Below are positions 14,271-26,200 of a DNA stretch of 64,000 nt, one piece after another. The stretch covers positions 1,054,001 to 1,118,000 of the forward strand of contig HG738138.1 of NCBI GenBank assembly GCA_000499405.2, written 5' to 3'. Both the position numbers and the translations under genes were made by a program. Source of the stretch: Onchocerca volvulus (Eukaryota; Nematoda; Chromadorea; Rhabditida; Onchocercidae). Under the pieces are notes generated by a model. That model had not been told where the DNA came from, did not search any database, and worked only from the letters and a program-made list of their open reading frames with translations. Each line of letters starts with the position of its first letter. Position 1 is the first letter of the stretch.

Positions 14271-14326
14271 CCAATAATGCTATGCTTATATATATATATA
14301 TATATATATAAGCATTACATTATTGG
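14271..14326. repeat. Long near-perfect hairpin with (TA)n core
   Basis: The ends read CCAATAATG and CATTATTGG. About 23 bp of arm pair with only two mismatches around a TA-dinucleotide centre. Confidence 0.8.
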
Positions 14327-14598
14327 AAACGTCAATTTTTCGTTTTTCTAGCAAAGTTTGAGCTTGAAAATTCGATAAAAGTATTGAAGTGATTGCAATT
14401 AGGGAGAAGTAACAAAATGTGATTAAGCAATAATTCCAAAACTTCTCAACCTAATCAGTTTCTAGTAGAGTTGTTCCATTGTGTAAACGACAGTTAATAT
14501 CCCGTGATTTCTACAAGACAGTTCCTAATTTTCTTGGTAACTGCTACGTTGAAAAACTTATAACGTAGCAAAACTGTAGCAGAGGATTTTAGGTATTT

Positions 14599-14599
<1 letters not shown>

Positions 14600-14682
<83 letters not shown>
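14600..14682. repeat. Poly-A / poly-T / poly-A block
   Basis: About 30 A, then C and about 12 T, then about 36 A. The lengths are probably unreliable in any assembly. Confidence 0.9.
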
Positions 14683-14683
<1 letters not shown>

Positions 14684-15339
14684 TCGATATTTGGTCTGCA
14701 GGGGATGCGTAAATACCACATCTACAGATCATTTAATTTTAACTGCACTAGCAAGGATATTACGAAGAAATCATAGTTAAACTGGAACATCTAATCAAAT
14801 ATCAGTGATCAAGTTAAAAGTGTTTACGCCTCGGGAAATCCAGGAATCAATTGGAGATTTTTTTGTGTGATAAAAAGAATAATATGCATTCATTTGATGC
14901 GGATGTAAAGTATGTTTAACAGGAATGTTTTTGATTTATTCCAGCACAGAAAGAATTGAAACAGGAAAGCAAGCGCAACAATTAAATTATTTTGAATAAG
15001 AAAGTTAGGAAAGTTGATAACGGACTCAAAATTCGAAACTGTGCAATAAATAAGCGAAAAAGCATGCATCAGTTTAGAGAAGTTTAATTAAAGGATTGTA
15101 TTTTGATAAATAGATGGCTTAACAGATCAGCTGACAAGTGCTAACTGCATGTGAAAACATAGACAATGCATTCTTGGAAATGATTAGGGAGAAGGTAGGA
15201 GCAAGCAATAAGGAATCAAGAACAGAAAATGAATAATGAACATCAAATATCAGATGTCAGTAATAAATCAAAACGTTTAAAGAATTGGGAAAAATTAGGA
15301 AAGGATGGAAAGAAGGTGAAGAATGATATCGATAAAAAA

Positions 15340-17923
15340 TCACTCCTGGTCTTCAAGTGAGAGATGCGTAATTTTAGTGAAATCAAATTCAGTGGTAGTA
15401 CCACGCTGAAATATATCTAATACATCTTTACAGGTTGTCTCAAAATGGGTTGTTGGATCGTATGAACGCGAGATGAACACTTGCGATTCACCACCCATAT
15501 CAATCGGCTCATAGACGTCCGAGACATTCACGAACCTGGAAACTTCTTTTATATGCTGATATATTTCAAAACTAATAGTTCTACTTATATTCATGAACGA
15601 AATCTATCAAACCTACATGAAAGAAAATTTGGAAGAAAAAAAGTGAACAAACTTCTCGGTAATTGGACCCAACAACTGCAGCCCTGGCAAAATCTCAGCT
15701 TCGGGATTATTTGTTTCCACAGTTGTTGAAACCATCGCAATATACCACCCTTTAGGTGCTACCATATTTGCATTAGACACCAAAGAAATATAAATATCTG
15801 GAACACAATTTATGAATTCTATCATTTTCAACGAAATATACGCTATTTTTGAGAAGAAGAAACATGCAGAATATGTAAATGAAAATGAAGATACCGTAAT
15901 GGCGTCCAACTTGCTTCTGTGGAATAATTATCTGGCAACTTTGCGCATCGTTAGTCATTGGTATTGGATGGTTTAGAAGACAAATGGCCCGAATCACCTG
16001 TCCAATTTTCCTCACTTTGTCAGGAACATATGATGGATCACAGTAGACCTAAAGAGAGCTTTATTTATTTTCAGGATTTTATAATCATGAGCAACTCCGG
16101 AAAAATAAAAGTAGTTAATATTACAAAACAATTTATTTAACATACCTGCTTACACTTCGCAATGTCGTCTCCACTTTTCACACCAACAACTTTTCCATTT
16201 TCATAAACGATAGAGTCAACGGGTTTGTCAAGCATATATGTTCCCCCATAAATTGCACTCAATCTAAATTTGAAATTTACTTAAAAGAACACTTTGAAAC
16301 ATATTCATTTCATGACTTCCAAATATAACAGTACATTAAATTAAATACTGATAAATAATTAAGAAATTCCATGCCGAGCAAATCCTTGTGGAAGTTCGCC
16401 AAGACCATAAAGAGGATAGAGATATGGTGATTTTCCATATCGAGCTAACGAATCGGAATATAAACGAATCCTTTCAGCTGTTGGCACAAATAGTTCATTT
16501 TTGTAACTGAAAGCTAACGAAGTATAACAACAACTTTACAAAGATCGAATCCAAAATATTCGCAAAATTTGTGAATTTAAACTTACTTGTCATCCCGATA
16601 TAGTGCCAATGCATGACCAGTGAAATCCGCTGTATTTTCATCTAAGCCGAATTTATCATAAACCTGAAAAGAATTTTCAATAAAAATTATGTGAATTCCA
16701 ACAACTTAATGTTTTATAACATTAAAAAATTCAAAAGTTTGAGGATTCCAAGACTTTCTGCCAAATTTCTTCGTCATATCTTCCTAATTATTTGAAAGTA
16801 ATTATTGCCATATCTTTGACTCTTCTATTCCATTTCAATTCAAATTAAAGAGGAAAAGAATGACAAAATAAATCTAGTAAATAGCAGTTTAGAAAAGCAA
16901 AAAGGTAAATAATGGTCTGCATTTTACGAAAGAGAAGTGAACTGAATTTGGATGAAAGAATAAAAACACCTGCTGCATTGTATGCACAGCAGGATCGAGA
17001 CCATCGTATGTAGCCTTGTTATTAATATCGAAGTTTTGCACCCAAACGAGGAATTTTTTGAAACGCCTCTTTTCGAACATTCCCATCAAATCTGAAATGA
17101 AATATTTACTCCTTTTCAAAAAAAAAAAATCATCATAAGTTTACACATAAAGCCTCCCTTATTTTCATTTCGCAGACAAAAGTAAAAGCATCAAGTACAG
17201 TAGACTAAACATACTTGTAGCTAAAGCTTCCATTTCATCAGCTGGGACCTTGAAAATTTTACCACCTTTGTATACGTAAGAGCCCTCAATCGACTTGAAT
17301 TCAAGATAACGAGTAACGCCAGTATGTATCAAAAGCTGCAACATAACAACATTGAAAAATGAGACCAAGTTATAATCATAAAATTATGCTTTTAAAAAAC
17401 TTGAGCAATTAACCTTAACAAGCGACCCATTTGCCATCAGGAATTTTGGAATCAAATCCACATTCCAGTCTCGACCTCTTCCCATATCCGTAGATGGTTT
17501 CGCATTCGGTCCTAAAAATTCTATGCATAAATGGATTCTACATTTTTTTTCGAATATGCTTTCTACAAGTTTCTACAAAAATTTGAGGAAAAATTTTGGA
17601 AAACTATTTACCAAAAAATTTTTCGTAAAGTTGTTCAAGTGGTGTCAACGAAGCTGATTCACCACCGTAATAATTATTCCGATCGATGTGGAGTATTTTC
17701 TTGCCTGATACTGATAACATTCCAGACAGTATACATTCCTGAAAAACATCAGCTCTCAATTTTAACGAAATTCAGCCATCTTTCCCTCTAAAAATATAAC
17801 CTCAAAAGTGTGGAATTTCCAGTTCCATACAATTTGGGAGCGCGGCGAAACAAAAATGAAACATAAAGTTGAAAGTACCTTCAGTCCTGTACCAAGAACG
17901 ATGGCATCATATTCCTCATCCAT
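15340..17923 (-). CDS. gdi-1: Rab GDP dissociation inhibitor
   Basis: Cytosolic chaperone that extracts prenylated GDP-bound Rab GTPases from membranes and recycles them. Eleven exons, in transcript order 17923-17879, 17738-17612, 17511-17414, 17335-17215, 17091-16970, 16663-16587, 16506-16375, 16263-16146, 16048-15895, 15797-15653, 15535-15340, give 444 residues, the usual GDI length, with exact phase continuity. The start [17 protein letters not shown] carries the dinucleotide-fold glycine motif; [15 protein letters not shown] and the [13 protein letters not shown] segment form the Rab-binding platform. The protein ends LSLEDQE without a CAAX box, as expected for GDI and unlike Rab escort proteins. 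Intron 7 appears to use a GC donor (CG|GCATGG at 16,374). Last gene of the operon-like group, 1.06 kb downstream of coq-3. Identification is near certain from sequence similarity I recognise. Confidence 0.97.
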
Positions 17924-18981
17924 GTTGCTTGTATAATCAATTTACCTATAAATTATATTTAGGATATTAGAGCAATTATTCCACGCGAGCAAGTCACCTG
18001 AACTATTACAATGTTATTCACAGGAACTCTAAAAAAAACCCCACAATCCAATTAATGCAGTAAAAAACAACTTTAGCTATCCTAATTTGCCAATTCATTT
18101 TGTCAAAAGTGAACAGAACTTAAAACTAGAAACAAACTGAGATTTCAGAATAAACTCGAGAAAACAAAAGAAACGAGAGGCCGTAGTAAATAGTCCGAAT
18201 GATTCGCAGCATTAAGGAAAATCCACCAAAGGACTTCCACTCGCCGTCCTAGATTAACGTAATCAGAAATTAGCATTAAAAAAATTGATCATATCCCAGA
18301 TAATTGGACTGAAAACGTTCAACTTGAAATACATAAGTATTTTGGGAAATAAAAAAGATACTGATCCACCATAAATGATGCTATCTGATGGGAAGAATGC
18401 TATAGCTTGTTCAGAGCGCATAGGTAATAGAATTCAAATTGAAATTGAAATAAGCAACAAAGATTGCCGGATATTTCCACGGCAATTACAATTTTAAATT
18501 AGATTTCAATCCATATTATTTATTTTTTATTACGCATTATCTACAATTGACATTTGAACGAGAATCCTAAACATTTCCAACTGAAATTTCGGTATAAGAT
18601 TTGAATTTTTTTTGCGAAAGTAATTCATTAAGAAAGACAGTGGTACAGTTCACATGAAGAACCGCTGAAGTGGGTTCATTTAGAATTGAATAAAATTATT
18701 CAAAGCTGACAAAACGACAAATAATCCCACAAATGTAAAAACTCCAAATCCTAAATTTTTGAACCTGACTGACTTGAGAACCTCCCAGTATTTCTTTACA
18801 TTAAATCAAAGCGAGATTACCGTCAGTACTATCATCATTAATACCATCATTCTTAGATAAAATGATTGGATAGTACTAGCAGTGAACAATGACTTTTCCC
18901 TCTTTTCTCTTTATGATTTTATGAAATAAATCCGAGGCAAAATTTTGCTCGAAAACTCATCGTATGAAGTAAGCGCCACAG
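17924..18981. other. Gap between coq-3 and gdi-1
   Basis: About 1.06 kb of AT-rich DNA. A minus-strand AATAAA (18,519-18,524) lies about 460 nt after the coq-3 stop. Upstream of the gdi-1 ATG there is an AATTTATAG acceptor-like site suitable for spliced-leader addition. No coding exon seen. Confidence 0.5.
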
Positions 18982-20598
18982 TTAATTTTTGATGGCAACT
19001 AAAGCATAATTCATCAACATGTTCCGACTCCATGACCAATTATTTGTGAGAGGATTATAAATCATGCCATGCAGTAAACGCACGCTACAACCATTTTCTT
19101 CCAGAATCATTCGCAGAAATTTTGGTTCAATAAATTTTGACCAATTATGGATACCTGGTGGAACAATGCCCAATATCCTCTAAAATAATTCAATTCATTA
19201 ATGATACAATATTTCCATTTGTTGTTTCATGGTTTTTGTTTCAGTTCAATAATAAATTTGAATTCAAGAAAATTCGCGAATTGATGACCACTTCTATTCC
19301 GATAAATCCATAAAAATTTTAAACGTCTCTTAATGATTCATGTCAACTTCAAGTCAAGCTTTTTGACTATCATCCTTTCTTCATCCTTATCCTCTCCAAA
19401 CCTCTTCTTTTTCCTCCATTTTCTTTTTTGAATAATATTCATATTTTAAATGAAAATATAATTAACATAAAGCAAACCTCTGCTATCCAAATAGCCATCA
19501 CTCGACTCGCGATAGTTTTATTAATAGTTGTAAAAAAGAGAGCGCCATTTTTGCGCACTAATTGAATGCATGATTCTACAAATAATTCCACATCAGCAAC
19601 ATGCTCGATTATTTCAGATGCGACGACTGCATCGAACTCTGAAGATAAGGATGAAAAAGCCACTCACTGAGAAACATCAAACGTCATCTAAAAGTTTTCA
19701 TTCCCAGTTCTGAAATTATGCTGAACAATATGTCAAGAACAGTGAATTACAGATGATATTTTTTGCAAGACTGAATATATTTCGAATAAAAAAAAAAAAA
19801 AAAAAAAAAAAAAACGAGAGATGAGAGAAGGGGAGGGACGAGGAGAGAGAGGAAAGAAATGGTCACAGAAATTAACGACTTTAATTAACAAAGAGAAGAA
19901 TTAACTAACATAAACAAACGGAGCACTATCACAAAAACTATGGATAATAAATGCGGATCTTATAACTCATGTACCTTACTTCCAGCATTTTTTGTGGCAA
20001 AGTCTTCAACCGATGAACACTTGAATGTTGCTTTGCCTGACCCACGATTTTCATGACGAAAACAATTTTCTGCTTCTTTAACAGAAGCAATTACATCTGC
20101 GGATGCATCCACAGCTTGAACGTGGGCTCCCAACCGCGCTAATGGAAAAGTTAGTATTCCACCACCACATCCAATATCAGCAATGTGTAAACCCAAAAGA
20201 GGATCCTGAAATATTAAAGCTAATATTAAAAAAAATAAAACAGTTGCAATATTAAAATAAAAATATAAATAAAACAGCACAACACCGAAGCTTCAAAAAA
20301 AAATGGAATTTAATCAAAGTAAAGAAATTACATGGCCCTGTTCAGACTTCCGACCAATCGTATCAACAATCAACGGCAGCCGGAGCCGATTCATGGAATA
20401 AAGTGCTTTAAAAGGTCCATCTTCCTTCGTCCAATCCGGTGATAATTTTGCAAAAGTTTTAACATCACTGCCATCAACCGAAGTTTGCTGAGACTGAAGC
20501 CTTTTTGGATTGGTACAAAACCGTCGTTTTGCTGACTCCAAAAACACGCGGTGGAATTTACACGTACAACATGCACTTTTCCCGAGCTCAGCAAACAT
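18982..20598 (-). CDS. coq-3: Ubiquinone biosynthesis O-methyltransferase COQ3, mitochondrial
   Basis: SAM-dependent enzyme that performs O-methylations of the ubiquinone ring in the mitochondrial matrix. Exons 20598-20332, 20205-19980, 19638-19478 and 19179-18982 give 283 residues. The N-terminus (MFAELGKSACCTCKFHRVF, then AKRRFC) is basic and lacks acids after residue 4, as a mitochondrial presequence would. The family segment DGPFKALYSMNRLR precedes methyltransferase motif I (IADIGCGGGILTFPLARLGA), the acidic motif II residue (QAVDAS) and FDAVVASEIIEHV. The C-terminal FIEPKFL...NGCSV and YNPLTNNW segments are typical COQ3. I chose the ATG at 20,598 because it lies directly behind CTAAACTTCAG, a strong trans-splice acceptor; a longer open frame upstream starts only with TTG. 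The nuo-3 stop is 254 nt upstream on the same strand. Confidence 0.95.
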
Positions 20599-20852
20599 CT
20601 GAAGTTTAGATTTAAGCTCTACATCTAAGCTCAATAAAATATTAAAAAACTGCTAATCTTAAGCATCATTTTTCCAATCGAGGTATTCAACAAATCAAAA
20701 AAGTGCGAAAATGGAAATGAACCAATATCAACACAATAAACCATATATGATGCAATAAAAATTATTTTTACTATTCATACAAGCATAAAACCGTCATCAC
20801 AAAAACAATAATGCGACTAAATGATACGATTTATCACTGATTAACAGTGGAA

Positions 20853-23800
20853 CTAATTTTTGCCCCGAAGAAAAGTAGATAAGAAATCTTTCGGTTTTGC
20901 TTCAATATTTTCACGGAACAAGACATTTCGTAGGTGGTACGAATTATAATAACTCTTTTGGCACTCCAGTATAACCTGAAATAATATTTGTAAAAAGTAA
21001 TATTTTATCTGACTTAAAGGACTGTTCCGACAGATCCAATCTGAATCTAAAACAACTGCATAATTATAGATTCTTCTCCAGCTAAATAATTTGATAATAA
21101 ATGTTGAAAACGACTACGAAGTGTTGAAATTGTTAGGAAAATCAAAAATCCTAACATACGTTTAATATACAAAGTGATGATGGAAAAGTTGTCAGAAGAT
21201 CCTAAATTTCAAGTAAAAAAGACAAACTCGACGACATTCAGCGATTTTCCGATCTATAACGCGAAAATCGGTCAAATGTGCATTATCAGTATACTGCTTT
21301 TTTAAAGCTGCTCGAAAGACGGACAGTGGCATATCCTCAAGATGAAATTCTCTGTAGAGTTCCGGAGCATAGCGCTGCCTAAAATAAGTGAAAAGTTTAA
21401 AAGGAAAAATAAACTGATCTTCAGTTAACTAAATTATTTTCACATCCAATTAATGATCTTCATGTTAACTGCCTGAAGCAAAATTTACGAAATCTAAAAA
21501 ATCAACAAAAAATGTTTTAAAAAAGTTAACAAATTACTACCAATGATCATTTTGTTGTTCCTCCCTCTTTAGAACAAAAAGAAAAAAGAAACTGCAGGAA
21601 TCTTTTCCAACAATCAATTTTAAATCCCAAAATAGTAAAACTGCCACCGATAACAATTATGTACCAATACTAGATTCCTTTCATGTTCAGAAATTATATT
21701 AATATTTTCTAAAGACGTTTTATGCTTAATGCACTTTCAGCCGAAATGCCTCAATATTATCACTACGAATTCTGCAAGGAAAATTTTTCCCAAAAAAATA
21801 TTCGTCCATTGTAGAAGAGCCATTATTTTTAAAATTTTTCAAAAACTGAACAGAAGGAAGATTGATTAATATTGGAATATGCTATAAATTTCATTTTTTT
21901 TTTTTTTTTTTTTCTTCTTTAGATTCATTCACAGATGCTCCAAAATTCAGCCGTTGGTAATAATCTATGAATGACCAACTTACTGTGTTCTTGTTACCAA
22001 ATAGAGCATGTGCCTCAGTGTATAATGTCATCGGATATACGCATGTACAATATAGACATACATGGACATATATATCTATATAATATAATAACTAGTGACT
22101 GACTGATTGAAGGTTATACAGTTTTGAATATATTTTTTTATATTTAGTTTTCAATCAACCAAAATTCGAATTATGTAAAATTCTATATAAAGTTGATTTG
22201 TATAAGCCTGAATCGGATTCGTACATAAAACTCTACAGCGATATTGTAAGATAACAATGCTAATCTATATATTTACATAGAAAAAAACATTAAAATTAAA
22301 TTTGAAAGTAAAAATTAATTATCTACGGGAATTTACATTTACATATAAAGATGTACTAATATATAATAATGATGGAAAAGTGATAAAAAGGAAAGGATCT
22401 GGTAGAACATTCAAAGAGCAATGAAATGAGCGATTGTCATCGTCAGTGCGCCGGTCAATGTCAACGACCATCCACAAATTACGTACTCATGCGATGAACA
22501 GATCTGTGACGATGAAATTACTATTTCATTACAAAATTTAAAAAAAAAAAAAAAAAAGGCCTAAAAATAAATTTCAAAAACAAAAAAGAGAAAACTTATT
22601 TCATTTATAAAGAAAGCTTAACTTCTAACAATTGTACAATATCCAATTTCGCGACATATTCTACTTTAAAAGAACAAAAGAAAAATTCGGGTAAAAAAAA
22701 AACAAAAAACAAGCAAAAATACATATACATATATGTAGGCTATCCTTCCTGAAAAAAAGATACTAGGCAACAAGCAACATCCACAGAGATAGCATTTAGG
22801 CATTGCATTTTCCGTCTCAAACATTAATATCCAAAATCGATTCAGCGTTTTTCGTCTAAGCCTGCATGCACATATAAATGCAAGGACGAGTCAAAGATAA
22901 AAATAACGACTGCAACCATTGTGACGACATAAATGGCTGCATTATTGCTACATCTACTACAACTATCACCAGCACCAATACTACACTACTGCTGTCGCAG
23001 AAATTCCAACGACATCAAGTAATTCACTTCAAAAATGATGACGATATCCTTCCTTTTGTTAGAGCCTGGTTTTTGGTTGCAAGGAGGAAAAGGGTAATGA
23101 CAGCATTAAATTTAAACTTCCATACGGCATAAAGCAAGGAAGCAACAAAACATCCGCTCATGTCAGATTACATGAAATTATTATCAATAAGACTGGATCA
23201 ACAATAATATGGACATTGCTGAATCTATAAGGAACGAGAAGTTATGACAGTTTTAAATATACACCCATTCTCTTCCACAACAAACAGATACAATTAAATT
23301 GTCAATAACGGAACATAGGACAACTACACTGACGTATTTAGAAATATATTAACATGTGGCTGTACCGCACAGATCGCCAAACTCTACATGTCTTTATTTT
23401 GAACTTGTTTTCAACAAATATTGACAGGTGAGATAAGGAATGTGTCGGAAAAATCAAACAGATGACCTGTTAAAATTAAGGAGTTTTTAATCAAAAAGCG
23501 CGAAGATGGTTTCAGATAGACCAACAAGCCGATATACATGCTTACCGTCAAAACAATAAACAAAAGAATAAGTATGTTTCCCGCCAACACGAAAAAACAT
23601 GTTTACCGTCAAAACGGTCCGATTAACAGATAAACAAAATGAAGTCGATCAATCATGAGATGACATGTTGGGGATGAGGAGAGAAGGAGGAGCCCCGAAA
23701 GGATTTAAAAGATTCGGAATTTGGAGCAGAATCAGTCTCCCACCGACAGTTCCCGAAGCAGTCTTCTGCAATGACAGAATAACAATTCGGAGGTTTTTTA

Positions 23801-25484
23801 CCGAAGTTTCTCACAAAAGTTCAAGTTCAGAGTTACACCGATGCGACTATAGCAACAGTTCGACAATTATTTGGTTCCACGAGTCGGGACGTCTACCAGT
23901 TTGACTAAATCAGCATAACCAATGAAAGAGAAGATCCTAAAACTTCTCAAAAAAGCAGAGGAACTCAATTTAATACCATTAGATTGAAATTTTCAGTGAA
24001 GAGAACAAAAACAATAGTACAGTTCGGAGGTTTTCTACCGACGTTTCTTACAAGAGTTCAAGTTCGGAGTTACATCACGCGACCATAGCAATAATCCGAC
24101 TCGAAACGACACAACAATCGACAATGAAGAAACAGTACTCTTTTCTACGAGCGACAAGGGAAAGAATACCCTGTGATAAATTTGTTTGGATATTCTTTCA
24201 TAATTGTTTATTCGTAACTGTTCCGCCTATCAATAAATTCTTCAAACAGGAATCGTCGCTTTCACAAAACTACCTTCCCAACAATATGTTTCATTTCACA
24301 TGCAAACGACTCCAGCAGTCCTCAATTATTCATAGTTTGAGAGACTGGCTGAATTATAATTCATCACTGAATGATACTGAAGTAGAAAACAAACACTCCT
24401 TTAGTTTTATAAAACATCTGTATAAATAAAAATGTATGGATCTAAGTTTTTATACATAAAAAAACATTTTTTTTTTTTTGTTCTTACATTTATTTTATTC
24501 GGTCCAAGATACTCCTATTTTATGATTCTATTTTAATTAAAATGTTTGAAATAATTAATGAATTGGAGAAGAGGATCAGGTAAACTGAAGATTGAAAACT
24601 GGTGAAAAGTGGAAAGATAGAAAACTCATGCACAAAAGCCTAAATTCACAAATTTTTTTGGTGGAAAAAATAAATTAGTATACATATTTCTAAAAACTAT
24701 TTAGATCGAACATAACATTAGGGTAGATTCTTTCTCTGTTTTTTGCTGACCTATCCCAAACTTTCAGTTAATACTATGACCGAGTAATTAAAATTAGCAA
24801 ATTTCCTTGCTGGTGATGTGATCAGACGCTCTACAGAGTAATATATTGCTAAAGAAACCTATAATGTATTGGAATATCACTCCATCTAACTCATCAGTTG
24901 GTTAAGCTGCGTCGATGGTACATTGTGCAATATTAATCTTCCAAATTTTATACTAGCGGAGGTTCAGGAAATATACACAAATTTCTGTTTCAATAAAATA
25001 TAAACGATTTTTCCTTTCACGTATCACTTCACTATTAGCACTTAACTTTTTGTATTTTAGTTGCTACCTTACATCTCATTATTAATAACCAACTAGATAT
25101 CGCAGCTATTTCTGGACATAACTGAATGATATTTACTGCATATTTTTCGCAGAAGATAGTAAATTCCTTAAAATCATTGAATTTTTTTTTGAAAATGAAC
25201 CGTTAAGTGGCTTGTATTATAGCAAGCACATCCCAAGTGCTGTGAGCATATGTTATAGATACTGTAGCGAAAGCTTCTGGTCAAGAGAATGAATACCGAT
25301 TGCGGAAACGAGACAGTTTCCATGAAATGATAATCTAGTCTTCTCATACTAAATGAATGAAATGAACTAACATTTCTTTATATACAGCAAGCACATTCGC
25401 TCGGCTCTGTGTTTTATTGGCTGATACAATGGGAACAACTTCACGTGTAATCGCTGTAGTAGTTCTTATCATACCTATTGCCAT
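20853..25484 (-). CDS. nuo-3: NADH dehydrogenase (complex I) subunit NDUFA6/LYRM6
   Basis: Accessory LYR-family subunit (B14) of mitochondrial complex I, which binds the acyl carrier protein. Exons 25484-25372, 21378-21228 and 20975-20853 give 128 residues, the size of the human protein. Segments matching the family are the N-terminal helix (SRANVLAVYKEMQRYAPE), the central NAHLTDFRVIDRKI and the C-terminal RENIEAKPKDFLSTFLRG. The classic LYR triad reads VYK here. The ATG is preceded by TTGAACAG, a trans-splice-like acceptor. The first intron is 4.0 kb, far longer than others on this strand, and carries diverged direct repeats. The brk-1 stop lies 172 nt upstream and the coq-3 ATG 254 nt downstream, with no AATAAA found between nuo-3 and coq-3. 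Confidence 0.9.
21379..25371 (-). other. 4.0-kb first intron of nuo-3
   Basis: No nested gene could be supported. It contains several open frames of 60-100 codons on the plus strand, a diverged direct repeat pair (23,783-23,868 and 24,019-24,103), a short repeated TTTACCGTCAAAAC-like motif near 23,545 and 23,600, and homopolymer tracts. Confidence 0.7.
23783..24103. repeat. Diverged direct repeat pair inside nuo-3 intron 1
   Basis: Copies at about 23,783-23,868 and 24,019-24,103 share GTTCAAGTTC, GGAGGTTTT and ACCATAGCAA-like blocks with scattered substitutions; the copies start 236 bp apart. Confidence 0.75.
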
Positions 25485-25656
25485 TTCTGTTCAATTCAGT
25501 GTTTCACCTCTCGATAACTGGTAATTATACAATCAGTCAGAAATAGCCTGATATGGTAAGCTGACTGCTCTCATGAATAATGCAGGAGACATCTATTTGA
25601 ATGAAAAAATTGTTACAATGAAATTAGAAAAGTTGCTATCTTCCTCATGATAAAAT

Positions 25657-26200
25657 TCAAGATAAAGACAAAGGAATCATTGCGTGCAGATCGTCAGGAA
25701 ATGCAAAACAAGAACTCACTCTGGCTTCAAGAAATTCCACTTTTCGTTCCAGTAATGATACCTTATCACTAAGTGTTGCGATTCTGCTCCGACAAGAGAG
25801 TTCTGAAAGCATGGATTTTAACGTACTTCATTTCCTGACTGCCACGTAGTAAACTTTGAATCGCTATTTCTAAAACTAATAAAAAGAAAAGGAAAGAAAA
25901 ATAAACAATTTGCTATCTTTTAAAAAGGTCTGAATCGAAATCACCTCCTGCTTGCATTATCGCTAGCTCGAATACTTATTTCGTCGATATAATCCATTTT
26001 TTAGCTATCTATTTAGTCTTATTTGTCCAGCAAATACATTATGTTTGCTACTAATAAGATCTTAAAGACGTACCAAAGTTACAAAGAAAATCCGCGATAT
26101 GTCGAATGTTATCAGAAACCACTTGCGCGTATTCACGATTATTCCAGTCTTCTCGTAGTTGCCGCTGTACAAGTGTAACCTTTATACTACCTGCATTCAT
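25657..26200 (-). CDS. brk-1: BRICK1, WAVE/SCAR complex subunit
   Basis: Smallest subunit (HSPC300) of the WAVE regulatory complex that activates Arp2/3 actin nucleation. Exon 1 is 26200-26074 and exon 2 is 25802-25657, 90 residues in all; the family is about 75. Diagnostic segments are QLREDWNNREYAQVVSDNI, IADFLCNFELSCRSRIATL and the heptad coiled coil LSDKVSLLERKVEFLEAR, collinear with human BRK1. The reading frame runs about 20 residues past the conserved EARV. A GTGAGT donor exactly at EA-R|V (25,719) could instead lead to another exon, which I could not find, so the C-terminus is provisional. First gene of the operon-like cluster. Confidence 0.9.

Larger units (their letters stand above)
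13930..15339. other. Intergenic region between convergent genes
   Basis: Contains the 3' flank of the unknown gene (AATAAA at 14,205), AT microsatellites, a long hairpin at 14,271, an extreme A/T homopolymer block at 14,600-14,682 and the 3' flank of gdi-1 (a minus-strand AATAAA at 14,935-14,940). No coding exon seen. Confidence 0.6.

Noticed and set aside
20599..20634. Longer coq-3 N-terminus starting upstream
   Set aside because: It would need a TTG start; the ATG at 20,598 sits directly behind a trans-splice-like CTTCAG.
25393..25520. Plus-strand hydrophobic frame MGTTSRVIAVVVLIIPIAIS resembling a signal peptide
   Set aside because: It is antisense to exon 1 of nuo-3, whose reading is supported by family similarity and splice phase.
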